Shown: positions 15,161 to 22,987, numbered from the stretch's first letter. The stretch: 36,840 nt of DNA from Nitrospinota bacterium (GCA_016194375.1 JACQBU010000031.1:1-36840); one strand, 5' to 3'. The notes: a model not told the origin generated them from the sequence alone. Made by a program: numbers and translations.

Positions 15161-15299
15161 AAGCCGGGGGTTGCGTTGCGGCGCCGGTTTGCGGTAGAAT
15201 TTCTTGCCCGGTCGAAAACCCCCTTTAAGGGGGGCGTCCGGAACCGGTCGTCCGGCCCCGTTGGGGTGCGGGCGGCGCCCTTCAATGTAAGTGCGAATT

Positions 15300-15347
15300 G
15301 GTAGGTGCGGCTTTAGCCGCACCGGTGCGACTAAAGTCGCACCTACC
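15300..15347. repeat. Canonical 48-nt family-A unit
   Basis: It starts GGTAGG and ends CCTACC. It contains hairpin GTGCGGCT/AGCCGCAC (loop TT) and hairpin GTGCGACT/AGTCGCAC (loop AA), separated by CG at the CCGG junction. It lies 40 nt upstream of the -35 of the large lipoprotein gene. Confidence 0.88.
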
Positions 15348-15387
15348 GACCCGGGACGAGGAGGCTTTATAAATCGCAATTTTTTAG

Positions 15388-15415
15388 TTGACTTTACGGA
15401 CGAGGGTGGTATAAA
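15388..15415 (+). promoter_or_regulatory. Strong promoter TTGACT-16-TATAAA of the large lipoprotein
   Basis: TTGACT (15388-15393), 16-nt spacer, TATAAA (15410-15415) preceded by TGG (extended -10). It would give a leader of about 290 nt before ATG 15713. That leader includes the hairpin module at 15589-15612. Confidence 0.6.
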
Positions 15416-15574
15416 TCTACCCGTATTGCTATTTATAGGGAAGTAATTGGGAAATATGTTTAGTTTGCTTTGTTACCTTTCATTGTAAAAGGAGGTGCGA
15501 GAAGGGGAGAGGATCAAAGGCCGACGGACGCAATCCTTAGCGTGCCGTGCTTTGCCGGACTAGAACAGCGAAGC

Positions 15575-15660
15575 CGGGACAAAATTGCCCTACCCGCCAA
15601 GATGCGGGTAGGACGAGAAGCGAAGTGCAAGGACGGATGTTGCAAACGACAGAGAAAAAG
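15575..15660. repeat. Solitary family-B module in the lipoprotein leader
   Basis: TTGCCCTACCCGC (15585-15597), loop CAAGAT, GCGGGTAGG (15604-15612), then GACGAGAAGCGAAG and GGATGTTGC. The stem is a perfect 9 bp. The copy at 11406-11429 has CCTAGCCGC/GCGGCTAGG, also perfect, so the arms covary. The terminal GGTAGG/CCTACC boundaries are missing here. Confidence 0.7.
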
Positions 15661-15712
15661 TTAAACATAGGCTTTAAAGTTTTTTTTATTAATCTAATAG
15701 GAGGTACTAAAG

Positions 15713-18700
15713 ATGATATTTCGTGGAAAAAAACCCGTCACGGCGTTCTTGGCCGTGGCCGCCCTCGTTACGGCGTTCATCGCCTCGGGGTGTAGCGGTA
15801 ACAACAACACCAGCACCACCGGCTGGACGCTAGTCGGAAAGGTCATCGACGCCAACTCAAGGGCCGGCGTCCCCGGCGCGCGGGTCTGCGTAAAAATCAA
15901 CGGCGACTGGAACGGCCACTGCGCCAAGTCCTCGACCGGCGCTTCCGGCAACCTAACCGCCAACACGAAGCCGAAATATGACGCGACCACCACGGTCGGC
16001 TCCACGGTCGGCGACTTCTCCATAACCGGCCTCCCGTATCTTTCCATGCCCACCCCGGTTTCCGTCCAGGCGCCGGTTGGTAGCACCTATTCCGACACGA
16101 CAGTCAACGTCACCTTCGACCTCAACACCGGTTCCGGCGCCTCTGCCGGCAACGCCAACGGTCAGTTTGACATGGGCGTGGTCGCGATAGACAAAGGCGT
16201 CACCGTCAACATCTTCGTCGTAAGCACCAACGGTGCGGGCGGCGCGGCCTCGCCGGTCAACACCAACGGCGCGCCGGTTTGGTTCGCCACCAGCGGCAAC
16301 GGCGACGTGCTCGACGTCCCGGCCACCTACGTGTCGGGCAACCAATACACCATCACCCTGCCCAGGACCGGAGCCGGCGCCGTCGGCCTTCCCGTCGCCA
16401 ACTTCCTGGTCATCTCGCCCTTTAAGTCGGCGAGCGGCGCGTATTTCCAGGGCGCCACGACCAACGTCGTATGGCAGGATTTGACGGTCGAGGTTAACCC
16501 GACCATCAACCTCACGGTCGTCGCGACCAGCATGGTCACGCCTCTTACCACCGTGGCCACCAACTTCATAACAATGACGGACAACTCGGTTGTCACCAGC
16601 GCGGGCGTCCCCGGCGCCGGCGTTCCGATCGTCACGAACGGTCTTGCGAAAAACGGCGTCATAAAGCTCTACTTGAACGAGCCGATAACGCTTCCGACCA
16701 TGACCTCGGTTCCGGCTTGTCCCACGGGCGAGATCTGCCCGGTCAGCAACCCGTACGTGATCGCGCTTTCCTACGTGGATTACTTCAAGAAGCTCACCGC
16801 AACGGCCGCGACCGTCACGCAGGCGGTTACCGCGGCGGTTGACGCGACCGACCTGGCGTTGTTGACCATCACGCCGGCTAACGACCTTATCGAAAACCAG
16901 ACCTACGCCTTCGCGGGCAGGGTTCAGGCGGCCTCCGACTGGGCCAGCCAGCCCGGCACCAACGCCGACACGTCGGTCAACCTGGACACCGTCGTCAACG
17001 GCAGGGTCTTCTACATATACCCGGCATCAGCGACGGTCGCGGGCGCCATCGGGCCGATTCAGGTTGACAACGGCAACGGCTGGACCGCCTTCGCGGCCGG
17101 CGTCGTGGGAGCCTCCTCGGTCGCCTTGCCGAACGAGACCACCATGACCGTCACCTCGGCCACCGCGCCGTTCTTGCTCTTCCCGGAAATGGTCTGGGGT
17201 ACGGTCCGCCTGATTGACTACCCCGGCACGGCGTTGGAGTTTAACCCCCACGCCCTCACCGGCACCGTCATGTACAACACGTACAACCTCGTCAACACCA
17301 GGGCGGGCGTGCAGGTTACCGGTAACGGCACCAAGTTCGACGTCGAATTGCAGATTGGCGACGAGATAACCGACGCCAACGGCATAATTTGGAAGGTCAT
17401 CTCGATTGACAGCGCGACCTCGATGGTCGCGACCTCCACCAACAACAGCTCGGTGCCCAACCAAGGTCTGCCCGGCGCCACGGCGACCGTGACGCTTAGG
17501 GAAGGTTTCTACACCAGCGGCATGACCAACGCGCTCAACGACACCCTTCTCGGCTCACAGCGCGTTGCCTCCACCTACGTCCAAGACGCGAAGGCGGGCG
17601 ATGTTCTTAGCGTCGGCGCCAACCAGGTGACCGTGCTATCGGTCGCCAACCCGTCTGCCGGCTCCGGCTTGGGCAGGGAGCTCGTCGTTTCGATGGGACC
17701 CGTCAGCTCCACCGGCTCCGCGCTCATTGTTGAGAACAGCGGAAAAGGCTGGCTTGCCGGCGGCGTCGTTAGCGCCATCGCCCCGGCCGTCCTGGCCACG
17801 GGCACGCCCGGCTTCTTTGACGACGTAACGATATACGGCGCGTGGGGTAGCCCGGTTTCCGGCCTAGGCCCGTATGCCTCCGTTCTGGCCCTTAACGCGC
17901 TTGTGGCGTCCGGTGACGTCACGACGCAAAACAACGTCCCGCCGGTTCCGAACCTTTACGCCAGCCCGGTTACCAACATCATCAGCGCGCTTCCGTTGGT
18001 TGCAGGCGTCGGCGCAGGTTACACGACCGGCGCGCTCAGCTTGGCGACGGGCCACCAAGCCGGAGCCTGCAGTGGCGTTACCTTTACGACCGTCGGCGCC
18101 ACCCTTGTCGGCGGAGCCATCACCGCCACCGGCTCGAACTGTAAGAGCGGCGACATCCTGGCCGTTTACACCACCGGCGGGGCAACCCCCACGACCGGCG
18201 TTGGCTTGATACAGCTGACGGTGACGAACGGAACCGGAACCGCCACGGCCGCCGGCTACCAGATTCTTCTTGATAACGTCAGCTACATCGCGGGCGCGTA
18301 CAACACCTCGTACGTCGGCACCTACCTCAACAACAACGTCTCCCCGGCCGCAAGCGTTGCCGGCGGCGACGGCACCCTCACCGCGCCCGGCACCGGCATA
18401 GTGGCCGCCAGCACGACGAACGGCGGCATTGACATCGGTCTGGCCGTTCAGTCGGGCGGGGTAAACATCGGTAACAATCGCCAGAACCTCGGCCCGGCGG
18501 GTAGCGCAATAAACACCAGCTGTACCCCCACCCAGTCCGTCGCTTGCTTTGCCTCGTTCGGCTCGGCCGGCGCGATCGCGGGGGACGTCATCACGGTGTT
18601 CAACCCGTACGTCGGACTTTCCTCGGCCAACTTGGGTGTAATTCCCGTTACCGCTCCCGCGGGGTTCGTCACGTCCCCCTCGAACGGAACCATCAGGATT

Positions 18701-19411
18701 ACGGCGGTTGACTCGGCCTCGGGCCGCGTCTCGGCGGGCGTCGTGACAAGCTCGGGCGCGTTCTACCCGAGCGCGGCGGCCGGCACCCTCTATTACTTCG
18801 AGGGTGGCGTGACGACGCACTTCACCTCGATCGTCCTCAGCGGCGGCGTTACGGCGGTCAACACCGTCCCCAACGTTGCGTACGCCACCAACGGCGCCAC
18901 GGTTACCCTGGGTTCCAACACCGCAAGGGGCATAACCAACGACCTCAAGAAATTTGGCGGACCGCAGGTTAGGGCGCTTGAGGACTACGTTTTGGCGAAC
19001 GCAGGGTCGCCCGCCGACATCGCGGGCTTGACGTATTCAATCGAATACACCGCCGCTTGCGGCCTCAACCAGATCAACGGCGGCGGCCCCAAAGCCCTGC
19101 CGGGAAACCTTGCCGCGGTCTATGGCCAAATAGCATGGCTCGACAGGACGGTTGACAGCGGCAACCTCTTCAACATCGGCGGGTTCGACTGGACGGCCGG
19201 TCCTGCTCTTGTCTGCAACATGAAAAATCCGTCCATGTTCGGATGGGCCCTGGGCGGCGGCCACACCATCCCGGCCGGCGGACCGTTGGCCGGCTACGCG
19301 GTGTCCGACAGCACGTCCGGCACTCCGTTGCAGATACGGTTGGACATCAACGTGGTTGACATGGCCGGCAACAGCTTGAAGGCCACGGATCAATCGTACG
19401 ACGTCCACTAA
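15713..19411 (+). CDS. Very large secreted lipoprotein (1232 aa) with Ig-like domains
   Basis: The signal sequence MIFRGKKPVTAFLAVAALVT leads to lipobox ASGC (Cys 27). A carboxypeptidase-regulatory-like or Ig-like domain follows (WTLVGKVIDANSRAGVPGARV, residues about 38-130). Near residues 310-345 a segment IKLYLNEPITLP resembles an SbsA-type Big_5 Ig-like strand. The rest is Gly/Ala/Thr/Val/Asn-rich beta sequence with few charges, typical of surface adhesins or matrix proteins. The C-terminus ends LDINVVDMAGNSLKATDQSYDVH, another Ig-like edge. It has a strong AGGAGG RBS, a good promoter and a good terminator (19503), so it is a single-gene transcription unit. No anchoring or autotransporter domain is visible beyond the lipid. 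Ligand unknown. Confidence 0.75.
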   Translation: MIFRGKKPVTAFLAVAALVTAFIASGCSGNNNTSTTGWTLVGKVIDANSRAGVPGARVCVKINGDWNGHCAKSSTGASGNLTANTKPKYDATTTVGSTVGDFSITGLPYLSMPTPVSVQAPVGSTYSDTTVNVTFDLNTGSGASAGNANGQFDMGVVAIDKGVTVNIFVVSTNGAGGAASPVNTNGAPVWFATSGNGDVLDVPATYVSGNQYTITLPRTGAGAVGLPVANFLVISPFKSASGAYFQGATTNVVWQDLTVEVNPTINLTVVATSMVTPLTTVATNFITMTDNSVVTSAGVPGAGVPIVTNGLAKNGVIKLYLNEPITLPTMTSVPACPTGEICPVSNPYVIALSYVDYFKKLTATAATVTQAVTAAVDATDLALLTITPANDLIENQTYAFAGRVQAASDWASQPGTNADTSVNLDTVVNGRVFYIYPASATVAGAIGPIQVDNGNGWTAFAAGVVGASSVALPNETTMTVTSATAPFLLFPEMVWGTVRLIDYPGTALEFNPHALTGTVMYNTYNLVNTRAGVQVTGNGTKFDVELQIGDEITDANGIIWKVISIDSATSMVATSTNNSSVPNQGLPGATATVTLREGFYTSGMTNALNDTLLGSQRVASTYVQDAKAGDVLSVGANQVTVLSVANPSAGSGLGRELVVSMGPVSSTGSALIVENSGKGWLAGGVVSAIAPAVLATGTPGFFDDVTIYGAWGSPVSGLGPYASVLALNALVASGDVTTQNNVPPVPNLYASPVTNIISALPLVAGVGAGYTTGALSLATGHQAGACSGVTFTTVGATLVGGAITATGSNCKSGDILAVYTTGGATPTTGVGLIQLTVTNGTGTATAAGYQILLDNVSYIAGAYNTSYVGTYLNNNVSPAASVAGGDGTLTAPGTGIVAASTTNGGIDIGLAVQSGGVNIGNNRQNLGPAGSAINTSCTPTQSVACFASFGSAGAIAGDVITVFNPYVGLSSANLGVIPVTAPAGFVTSPSNGTIRITAVDSASGRVSAGVVTSSGAFYPSAAAGTLYYFEGGVTTHFTSIVLSGGVTAVNTVPNVAYATNGATVTLGSNTARGITNDLKKFGGPQVRALEDYVLANAGSPADIAGLTYSIEYTAACGLNQINGGGPKALPGNLAAVYGQIAWLDRTVDSGNLFNIGGFDWTAGPALVCNMKNPSMFGWALGGGHTIPAGGPLAGYAVSDSTSGTPLQIRLDINVVDMAGNSLKATDQSYDVH

Positions 19412-19425
19412 GTCCTAGCCTCTTT

Positions 19426-19485
19426 CTCCTCCCCTGAAAAGGGGAGGACGAAGGAGGGGGTGGGTACACACAATCTTGTGTGTAC
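19426..19485. repeat. CCTCCCCT palindrome plus family-B hairpin
   Basis: CCTCCCCT/AGGGGAGG (19428-19447) with tail GACGAAGGAGGGGGTGGG, then a hairpin with arms GTACACA/TGTGTAC around CAATCTTG. The palindrome is of the same family as the one embedded in proS. Confidence 0.75.
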
Positions 19486-19502
19486 TTGCTGATTCGAATC
19501 TC

Positions 19503-19536
19503 AAAGCCCCGTGGAACTCCACGGGGCTTTTTTTTT
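19503..19536 (+). terminator. Rho-independent terminator of the large lipoprotein gene
   Basis: The stem AAAGCCCCGTGGA (19503-19515) pairs with TCCACGGGGCTTT (19518-19530) across a 2-nt loop and is followed by a T run. A 67-nt stretch from inside this terminator through the following repeat start (19507-19573) is repeated exactly at 23127-23193. Confidence 0.9.
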
Positions 19537-19548
19537 GCCCTGAATTTC

Positions 19549-19777
19549 GGTAGGTACACGCAATCCTGCGTGTACGTTGCCCCGTCAGGGGCAACCCATG
19601 TTCGCCGCTTCGCGCCGAAGCACACACAAGATTGTGTGTGCCTACCGGTTCGCCGCTTCGCGCCGAAGCACACGCAATCTTGCGTGTACATTTTTCGGTA
19701 GGTACACGCAATCCTGCGTGTACGTTGCCCCGTCAGGGGCAACCCATGTTCGCCGCTTCGCGCCGAAGCACACACAC
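19549..19777. repeat. Family-B array upstream of RAYT2
   Basis: A complete 98-nt unit (19549-19646), a partial one (19647-19690) and a third unit (19698-19777) identical to the first 80 nt of unit one. In the third unit the last hairpin is cut off where the RAYT2 coding similarity begins. Arms include GTACACG/CGTGTAC around CAATCCTG. Confidence 0.88.
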
Positions 19778-19785
19778 CAAAAAAC

Positions 19786-20250
19786 CTCGTCATCACCAAA
19801 CGGAAACTGCCCCATTGGCAAATCGGAGGTTCATGGTATTTCGTCACCTTTCGGGCAAAGAACCCGCTTTCTCCCAAGGCGCGAACCATCGTCGCCGAAT
19901 GTGTCATATACAACCATAAAAAGAAATATGACCTTGGCGTTGCAGTGGTGATGCCGGATCACGTTCATATCCTTCTGCATCCCATTGAGAAGGACGATAA
20001 ATCATATTTCACGCTTACTGAGATTATGAGGGCCATAAAAGGCATAGCCGGTCGAAAAATCAACTTTTTAGACAAACGGACGGGTTCCATTTGGCAAAAG
20101 GAATCGTTTGACCGCATCGTCCGCAATGAAAACGAGTGGTCGGAAAAATATCAATACATCCGCAATAATGCGATAAAAGCGGGCCTTGCCGACACGGCCG
20201 AGGGTTATGAGTGGCTATTAGAACGCGATGATTTTAATAAGCGTTTTTGA
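19786..20250 (+). CDS. Second RAYT transposase, 5' end fused into a repeat, no normal start codon
   Basis: Protein similarity starts at about 19786 (LVITKRKLPHWQIGGSWYFV), includes the HUH motif VMPDHVHILLHP and the tyrosine helix EWSEKYQYIRNNAIKAGL, and ends at TGA 20250: about 154 residues. It is clearly paralogous to the gene at 14279 (LPHWQ.GGSWYFVTFRA, WQKESFDRI.RNE.EW). The reading frame is open upstream to a TAG at 19699-19701 but contains no ATG, GTG or TTG before ATG 19945, which would be too late to make the N-terminal strand. So either it starts at a rare codon within the repeat, or its 5' end was replaced by repeat sequence and it is decaying. Family-B arrays flank it on both sides. 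Confidence 0.8.
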   Translation, partial: LVITKRKLPHWQIGGSWYFVTFRAKNPLSPKARTIVAECVIYNHKKKYDLGVAVVMPDHVHILLHPIEKDDKSYFTLTEIMRAIKGIAGRKINFLDKRTGSIWQKESFDRIVRNENEWSEKYQYIRNNAIKAGLADTAEGYEWLLERDDFNKRF

Positions 20251-20252
20251 TT

Positions 20253-20537
20253 GGTAGGTACACGCATTCCTGCGTGTACATTTTCCGGTAGGTACGGGCA
20301 ATCTTGCGTGTACTTCGGCGCGAAGCGGCGAACAGGGGTTGGGTTGCCCCTTCGGGGCAACGTACACACAGGATTGTGTGTACCTACCGAAAAATGCACA
20401 CGCAGGATTGCCGCGCCTACCAGACGATCGCATTGGTAGGGGAGGCAATCTTGCCTCCCGTTGCCCCTTCGGGGCAACGTACACACAAGATTGTGTGTAC
20501 CCACCGAAAAATGCACGGCAGGATTGCCGCGCCTACC
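20253..20537. repeat. Family-B array downstream of RAYT2
   Basis: At least five hairpin units: GTACACG arms (20258), GTACGGG-type, TTGCCCC/GGGGCAA at 20343 and 20460, GTACACA/TGTGTAC near 20363 and 20482, and GGGAGG/CCTCCC around CAATCTTG at 20437-20459. Two near-identical segments (about 20343-20420 and 20460-20537) form a direct repeat. 20538-20582 holds nothing further. Confidence 0.85.
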
Positions 20538-20582
20538 AAACTCACGCGGGCCAATGCCCGTGCCGCCAAATGGGGAAAACAA

Positions 20583-20611
20583 TTGACAGCGTTGTCGGCG
20601 GGGGCTAACAT
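20583..20611 (+). promoter_or_regulatory. Promoter TTGACA-17-TAACAT
   Basis: A perfect TTGACA (20583-20588), 17-nt spacer and TAACAT (20606-20611), giving a leader of about 42 nt to ATG 20660. The paralogous lipoprotein gene on the other strand has a very similar promoter (24658-24687). Confidence 0.7.
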
Positions 20612-20659
20612 GAACACCAGGCTATCGCGCATCGAAATAAGCATGAATCGGGGGAAATA

Positions 20660-21769
20660 ATGAGCCTGTCGGGGAATAAAAAAGCACGTTTTTCGTTCAA
20701 CCTTACCCTGATGATTATATTGACCGCGTTTTCCTTAACAAAATGCGGCGGCGGCGGGGGGGGCGTACCCTCGACGTCCGGCGGCTCCACAAAAGTTGTT
20801 TTGGCGGGAAATGTCGACAGCCGGGCCGTGACGCTTGCGGGAGGGACTTCCGCGCCTGTCGTTGGCGCGACCGTTCATATAGTGGATTCCGCGGGCAACG
20901 AGGTTGCCACAGCAATGACCAACGCGCAGGGGAGTTACGCGGCCAACGTGACGAAACTGACGACCTACGGAGTTTCCATTGACATTCCGTCGGCAAAACC
21001 GTCGGCGAGGGCCGTGGGTTCCAACGTTCACCTGAAGTCGGTTGTGCAAACCGGTTCCACGGATTCAGTTGCGAACGTTGACCCCGGGACCACGGCCGCC
21101 GTCTTGGTTTTGGAGATGAAGCTGGGCATAACGCTCGGGCAGGCGGGCTTTGGCTTTGGCTCGGCGCTCGACAACGTCAACATCGCCGCGACATTGGCCG
21201 TTATCTTCAATGCATCCGGGTTTGGCGCGCTCGTCTCCGCCGTGTTGGCGGACGTCGGGAACAACGTTGACCCCAACACCGACCAGGCGGTTCTCGCCCT
21301 TGCTTTGGACGTCGCCAATTCCATCACGCTCGTTACGACTACGAACACCAATACATCAACAAGCACCGGCACAGGCACCGGCACAGGCACCGGCACAGGC
21401 ACCGGCACTGGAACCGGCACGGGTACCGGCACCGGAACGGGAACGTCCACCGGCACATCTCAAGGCGTGGCGATTCTACCGGCTCCGACGGGGGTTATTG
21501 CGTACTCGGATTGTGCGCCTAATGTTGTTGACGTGTCTTGGAACCCCGTGAGCGGGGCGAGCGACTATTACGTTTATTACGGCCTGACGCCGGTTTTTTT
21601 GCCGCTCACCAGTCCGAAGATTGTCGTCCCGGGCGGAACCTATTTCGCCCAAGTCGGGGTCCTCGCGCCCGACTTGTATTATTTTGCCGTGTCGGCGGCG
21701 AACTCCGTCGGGCACTACGGCACTTTGTCGGCCGTGGTCAGCGCCACCCCCAGCGGCACCGGATGTTGA
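20660..21769 (+). CDS. Lipoprotein with carboxypeptidase-regulatory-like and FnIII domains
   Basis: A 369-residue protein. A signal sequence ends at Cys 29 (SLTKC; Lys at -1 is unusual for a lipobox) followed by a Gly6 run. Residues about 43-115 (STKVVLAGNVD...VVGATVHIVDSAGNEVATAMTNAQGSYAANVTKLTTYGVSIDIPSAKP) form a carboxypeptidase-regulatory-like beta sandwich. A helical middle region follows, then a Ser/Thr-Gly linker of about 30 residues encoded by a tandem repeat (21360-21455), and a C-terminal FnIII-like domain (VVDVSWNPVSGASDYYVYYG...YYFAVSAANSVGHYGTLS). It is paralogous to the product of 23515-24609, with the same N-terminal domain and layout. Likely cell-surface; ligand unknown. A gggggaaat RBS precedes ATG 20660. 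Confidence 0.75.
   Translation: MSLSGNKKARFSFNLTLMIILTAFSLTKCGGGGGGVPSTSGGSTKVVLAGNVDSRAVTLAGGTSAPVVGATVHIVDSAGNEVATAMTNAQGSYAANVTKLTTYGVSIDIPSAKPSARAVGSNVHLKSVVQTGSTDSVANVDPGTTAAVLVLEMKLGITLGQAGFGFGSALDNVNIAATLAVIFNASGFGALVSAVLADVGNNVDPNTDQAVLALALDVANSITLVTTTNTNTSTSTGTGTGTGTGTGTGTGTGTGTGTGTGTSTGTSQGVAILPAPTGVIAYSDCAPNVVDVSWNPVSGASDYYVYYGLTPVFLPLTSPKIVVPGGTYFAQVGVLAPDLYYFAVSAANSVGHYGTLSAVVSATPSGTGC
21360..21455. repeat. Coding tandem repeat (6/12-nt, Thr-Gly)
   Basis: Alternating ACCGGC and ACAGGC hexamers (with ACTGGA and ACGGGT variants) encode a Thr-Gly repeat. Copy number could change by slippage in steps that keep the frame, altering the length of the linker before the FnIII domain. Confidence 0.85.
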
Positions 21770-21835
21770 CAAACTCCGTGCAACTTAAGTAGAGCCGGAC
21801 GGGTTTCCGGCGGTTCCCCGCGTAACGCGCCGTTA

Positions 21836-21864
21836 TTGGAAAACCGGGCGGTTTCTGCTATCAT
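21836..21864 (+). promoter_or_regulatory. Promoter TTGGAA-17-TATCAT of the TPR gene
   Basis: TTGGAA (21836-21841), 17-nt spacer, TATCAT (21859-21864). Transcription would start near 21871, so the family-A unit at 21888-21938 would lie in the mRNA leader. Confidence 0.55.
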
Positions 21865-21887
21865 CCCCCGATTGACCTGCGTTGAAT

Positions 21888-21938
21888 GGTAGGTGCGGCT
21901 TTAGCCGCACCAATGGTGCGAATAAATTCGCACCTACC
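21888..21938. repeat. Family-A unit in the TPR gene leader (51 nt)
   Basis: Hairpins GTGCGGCT/AGCCGCAC (loop TT) and GTGCGAAT/ATTCGCAC (loop AA). The second stem has AAT/ATT where others have ACT/AGT or GAT/ATC, yet pairs fully. It ends 12 nt before the GGAGGA Shine-Dalgarno. Confidence 0.85.
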
Positions 21939-21960
21939 AAAATAATTATGGAGGAATGGA

Positions 21961-22893
21961 ATGTACCGGTTTTTTGCCGTCGTCCTTTTAAGTTTGTCGC
22001 TCTCCCTTCCCTTCGCGCCGTCCGCGTTCGCGAAGGACGCGGCGACTGAGCAATCCGACACGCCCGAGGTGAAGGCGTACAAGGAGGCCGTCCGGTACTG
22101 GACCGACGAGATGAAGAAAAACCCGCGGGACGTCGAGCCGTATTACCGCAGGGGGAACGCCCACGCCAACCTGCGGGCGTACAAAACGGCGTTGGAGGAC
22201 TATGGCAACGCCCTTAAAATCAACCCCAAGGAATCGAGGGTTCTCATAAACCGCGCCAACGTCTACGGGAAACTTGGCGAGCACAAACTGGCGCTCGAGG
22301 ACCTCGACCGTTCGATTGAGATCAACCCGAAGGACGTGGTGGCGCGGTTCAGCCGATGCATCGCCCACGGCCTTTTGGGCGATTACAAGGAGGCGGTAGA
22401 GGACTGCACCAAGGTCTTGGAATTGGAACCAAGATATACCTCCGCGTACGTCAATCGCGGCGGGGCGTACGAAGGGATGGGGAAGCACAAGGAGGCCCTC
22501 CAGGACTACGACGCGGCCATAAAGATGGATCCGAAGTCGGGCGTGGCCTACTTTAACCGAAGCACCGTATACGGCGCTATGGGGGACTACAAAAGCGCGA
22601 TAAAGGACGCCACCAAGGCGCTGAAGCTCGACCCCTTAAACACGGGGGCCATGATGAACCGAGGGAAGGCGCTCGTCCTGCAGGGGAAAATCAAGGAGGG
22701 GATAAAGGATTACGACCGGGCCATAGAGCTGGATTTCAACAACGCGGAGGCCCATGCCGGCAGGGGGTCGGCCTACGGCAAGCTGGGGGACCGGCAAAAG
22801 GCGCTGGAGGATTACAAAATGGCGGCCCGGCTTGGTCTGCCGTCGGCGCAAGAATTTCTTAAATCCAACAAAATTGACTGGAAGTCCGATTAG
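21961..22893 (+). CDS. Exported TPR protein (about seven tetratricopeptide repeats)
   Basis: A 310-residue protein. The signal peptide MYRFFAVVLLSLSLSLPFAPSAFA is cleaved near residue 24. About seven 34-residue TPRs follow, starting at roughly residue 55: VEPYYRRGNAHANLRAYKTALEDYGNALKINPK, then VLINRANVYGKLGEHKLALEDL, FSRCIAHGLLGDYKEAVEDC and so on to AEAHAGRGSAYGKLGDRQKALEDYKMA. TPRs make protein-protein contacts; as a secreted periplasmic scaffold it could serve envelope protein complexes. It stands between two paralogous lipoprotein genes but has its own promoter and terminator (22988). ATG 21961 has a GGAGGA RBS. Confidence 0.85.
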   Translation: MYRFFAVVLLSLSLSLPFAPSAFAKDAATEQSDTPEVKAYKEAVRYWTDEMKKNPRDVEPYYRRGNAHANLRAYKTALEDYGNALKINPKESRVLINRANVYGKLGEHKLALEDLDRSIEINPKDVVARFSRCIAHGLLGDYKEAVEDCTKVLELEPRYTSAYVNRGGAYEGMGKHKEALQDYDAAIKMDPKSGVAYFNRSTVYGAMGDYKSAIKDATKALKLDPLNTGAMMNRGKALVLQGKIKEGIKDYDRAIELDFNNAEAHAGRGSAYGKLGDRQKALEDYKMAARLGLPSAQEFLKSNKIDWKSD

Positions 22894-22912
22894 GTAATTG
22901 ACCGCCGGACTT

Positions 22913-22970
22913 GGGAGGGGCGACAATCCTGCCTCCCGTCGCCCGTATTGGTAGGCGCGGCAATCCTACC
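22913..22970. repeat. Chimeric family-B unit with interleaved arms
   Basis: GGGAGG (22913), GGCGAC (22919), core CAATCCTG, then CCTCCC (22932) and GTCGCC (22938). Each left arm has its complement, but in interleaved order, so two alternative hairpins or a pseudoknot could form. A shorter GGTAGG..CAATCCTACC unit follows. Confidence 0.65.
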
Positions 22971-22987
22971 GTGCTGATTCGAATCCT

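Noticed and set aside
13784-15379. Long minus-strand open frame of 531 codons
   Set aside because: It is antisense to the small lipoprotein and RAYT1 genes and runs through family-A repeats, which by chance stay open in this frame and encode repeated VGATLVAP/ADESAPTN peptides.
15470-15664. 64-codon ORF in the large lipoprotein leader
   Set aside because: Most of it is translated family-B module sequence; no RBS or family.
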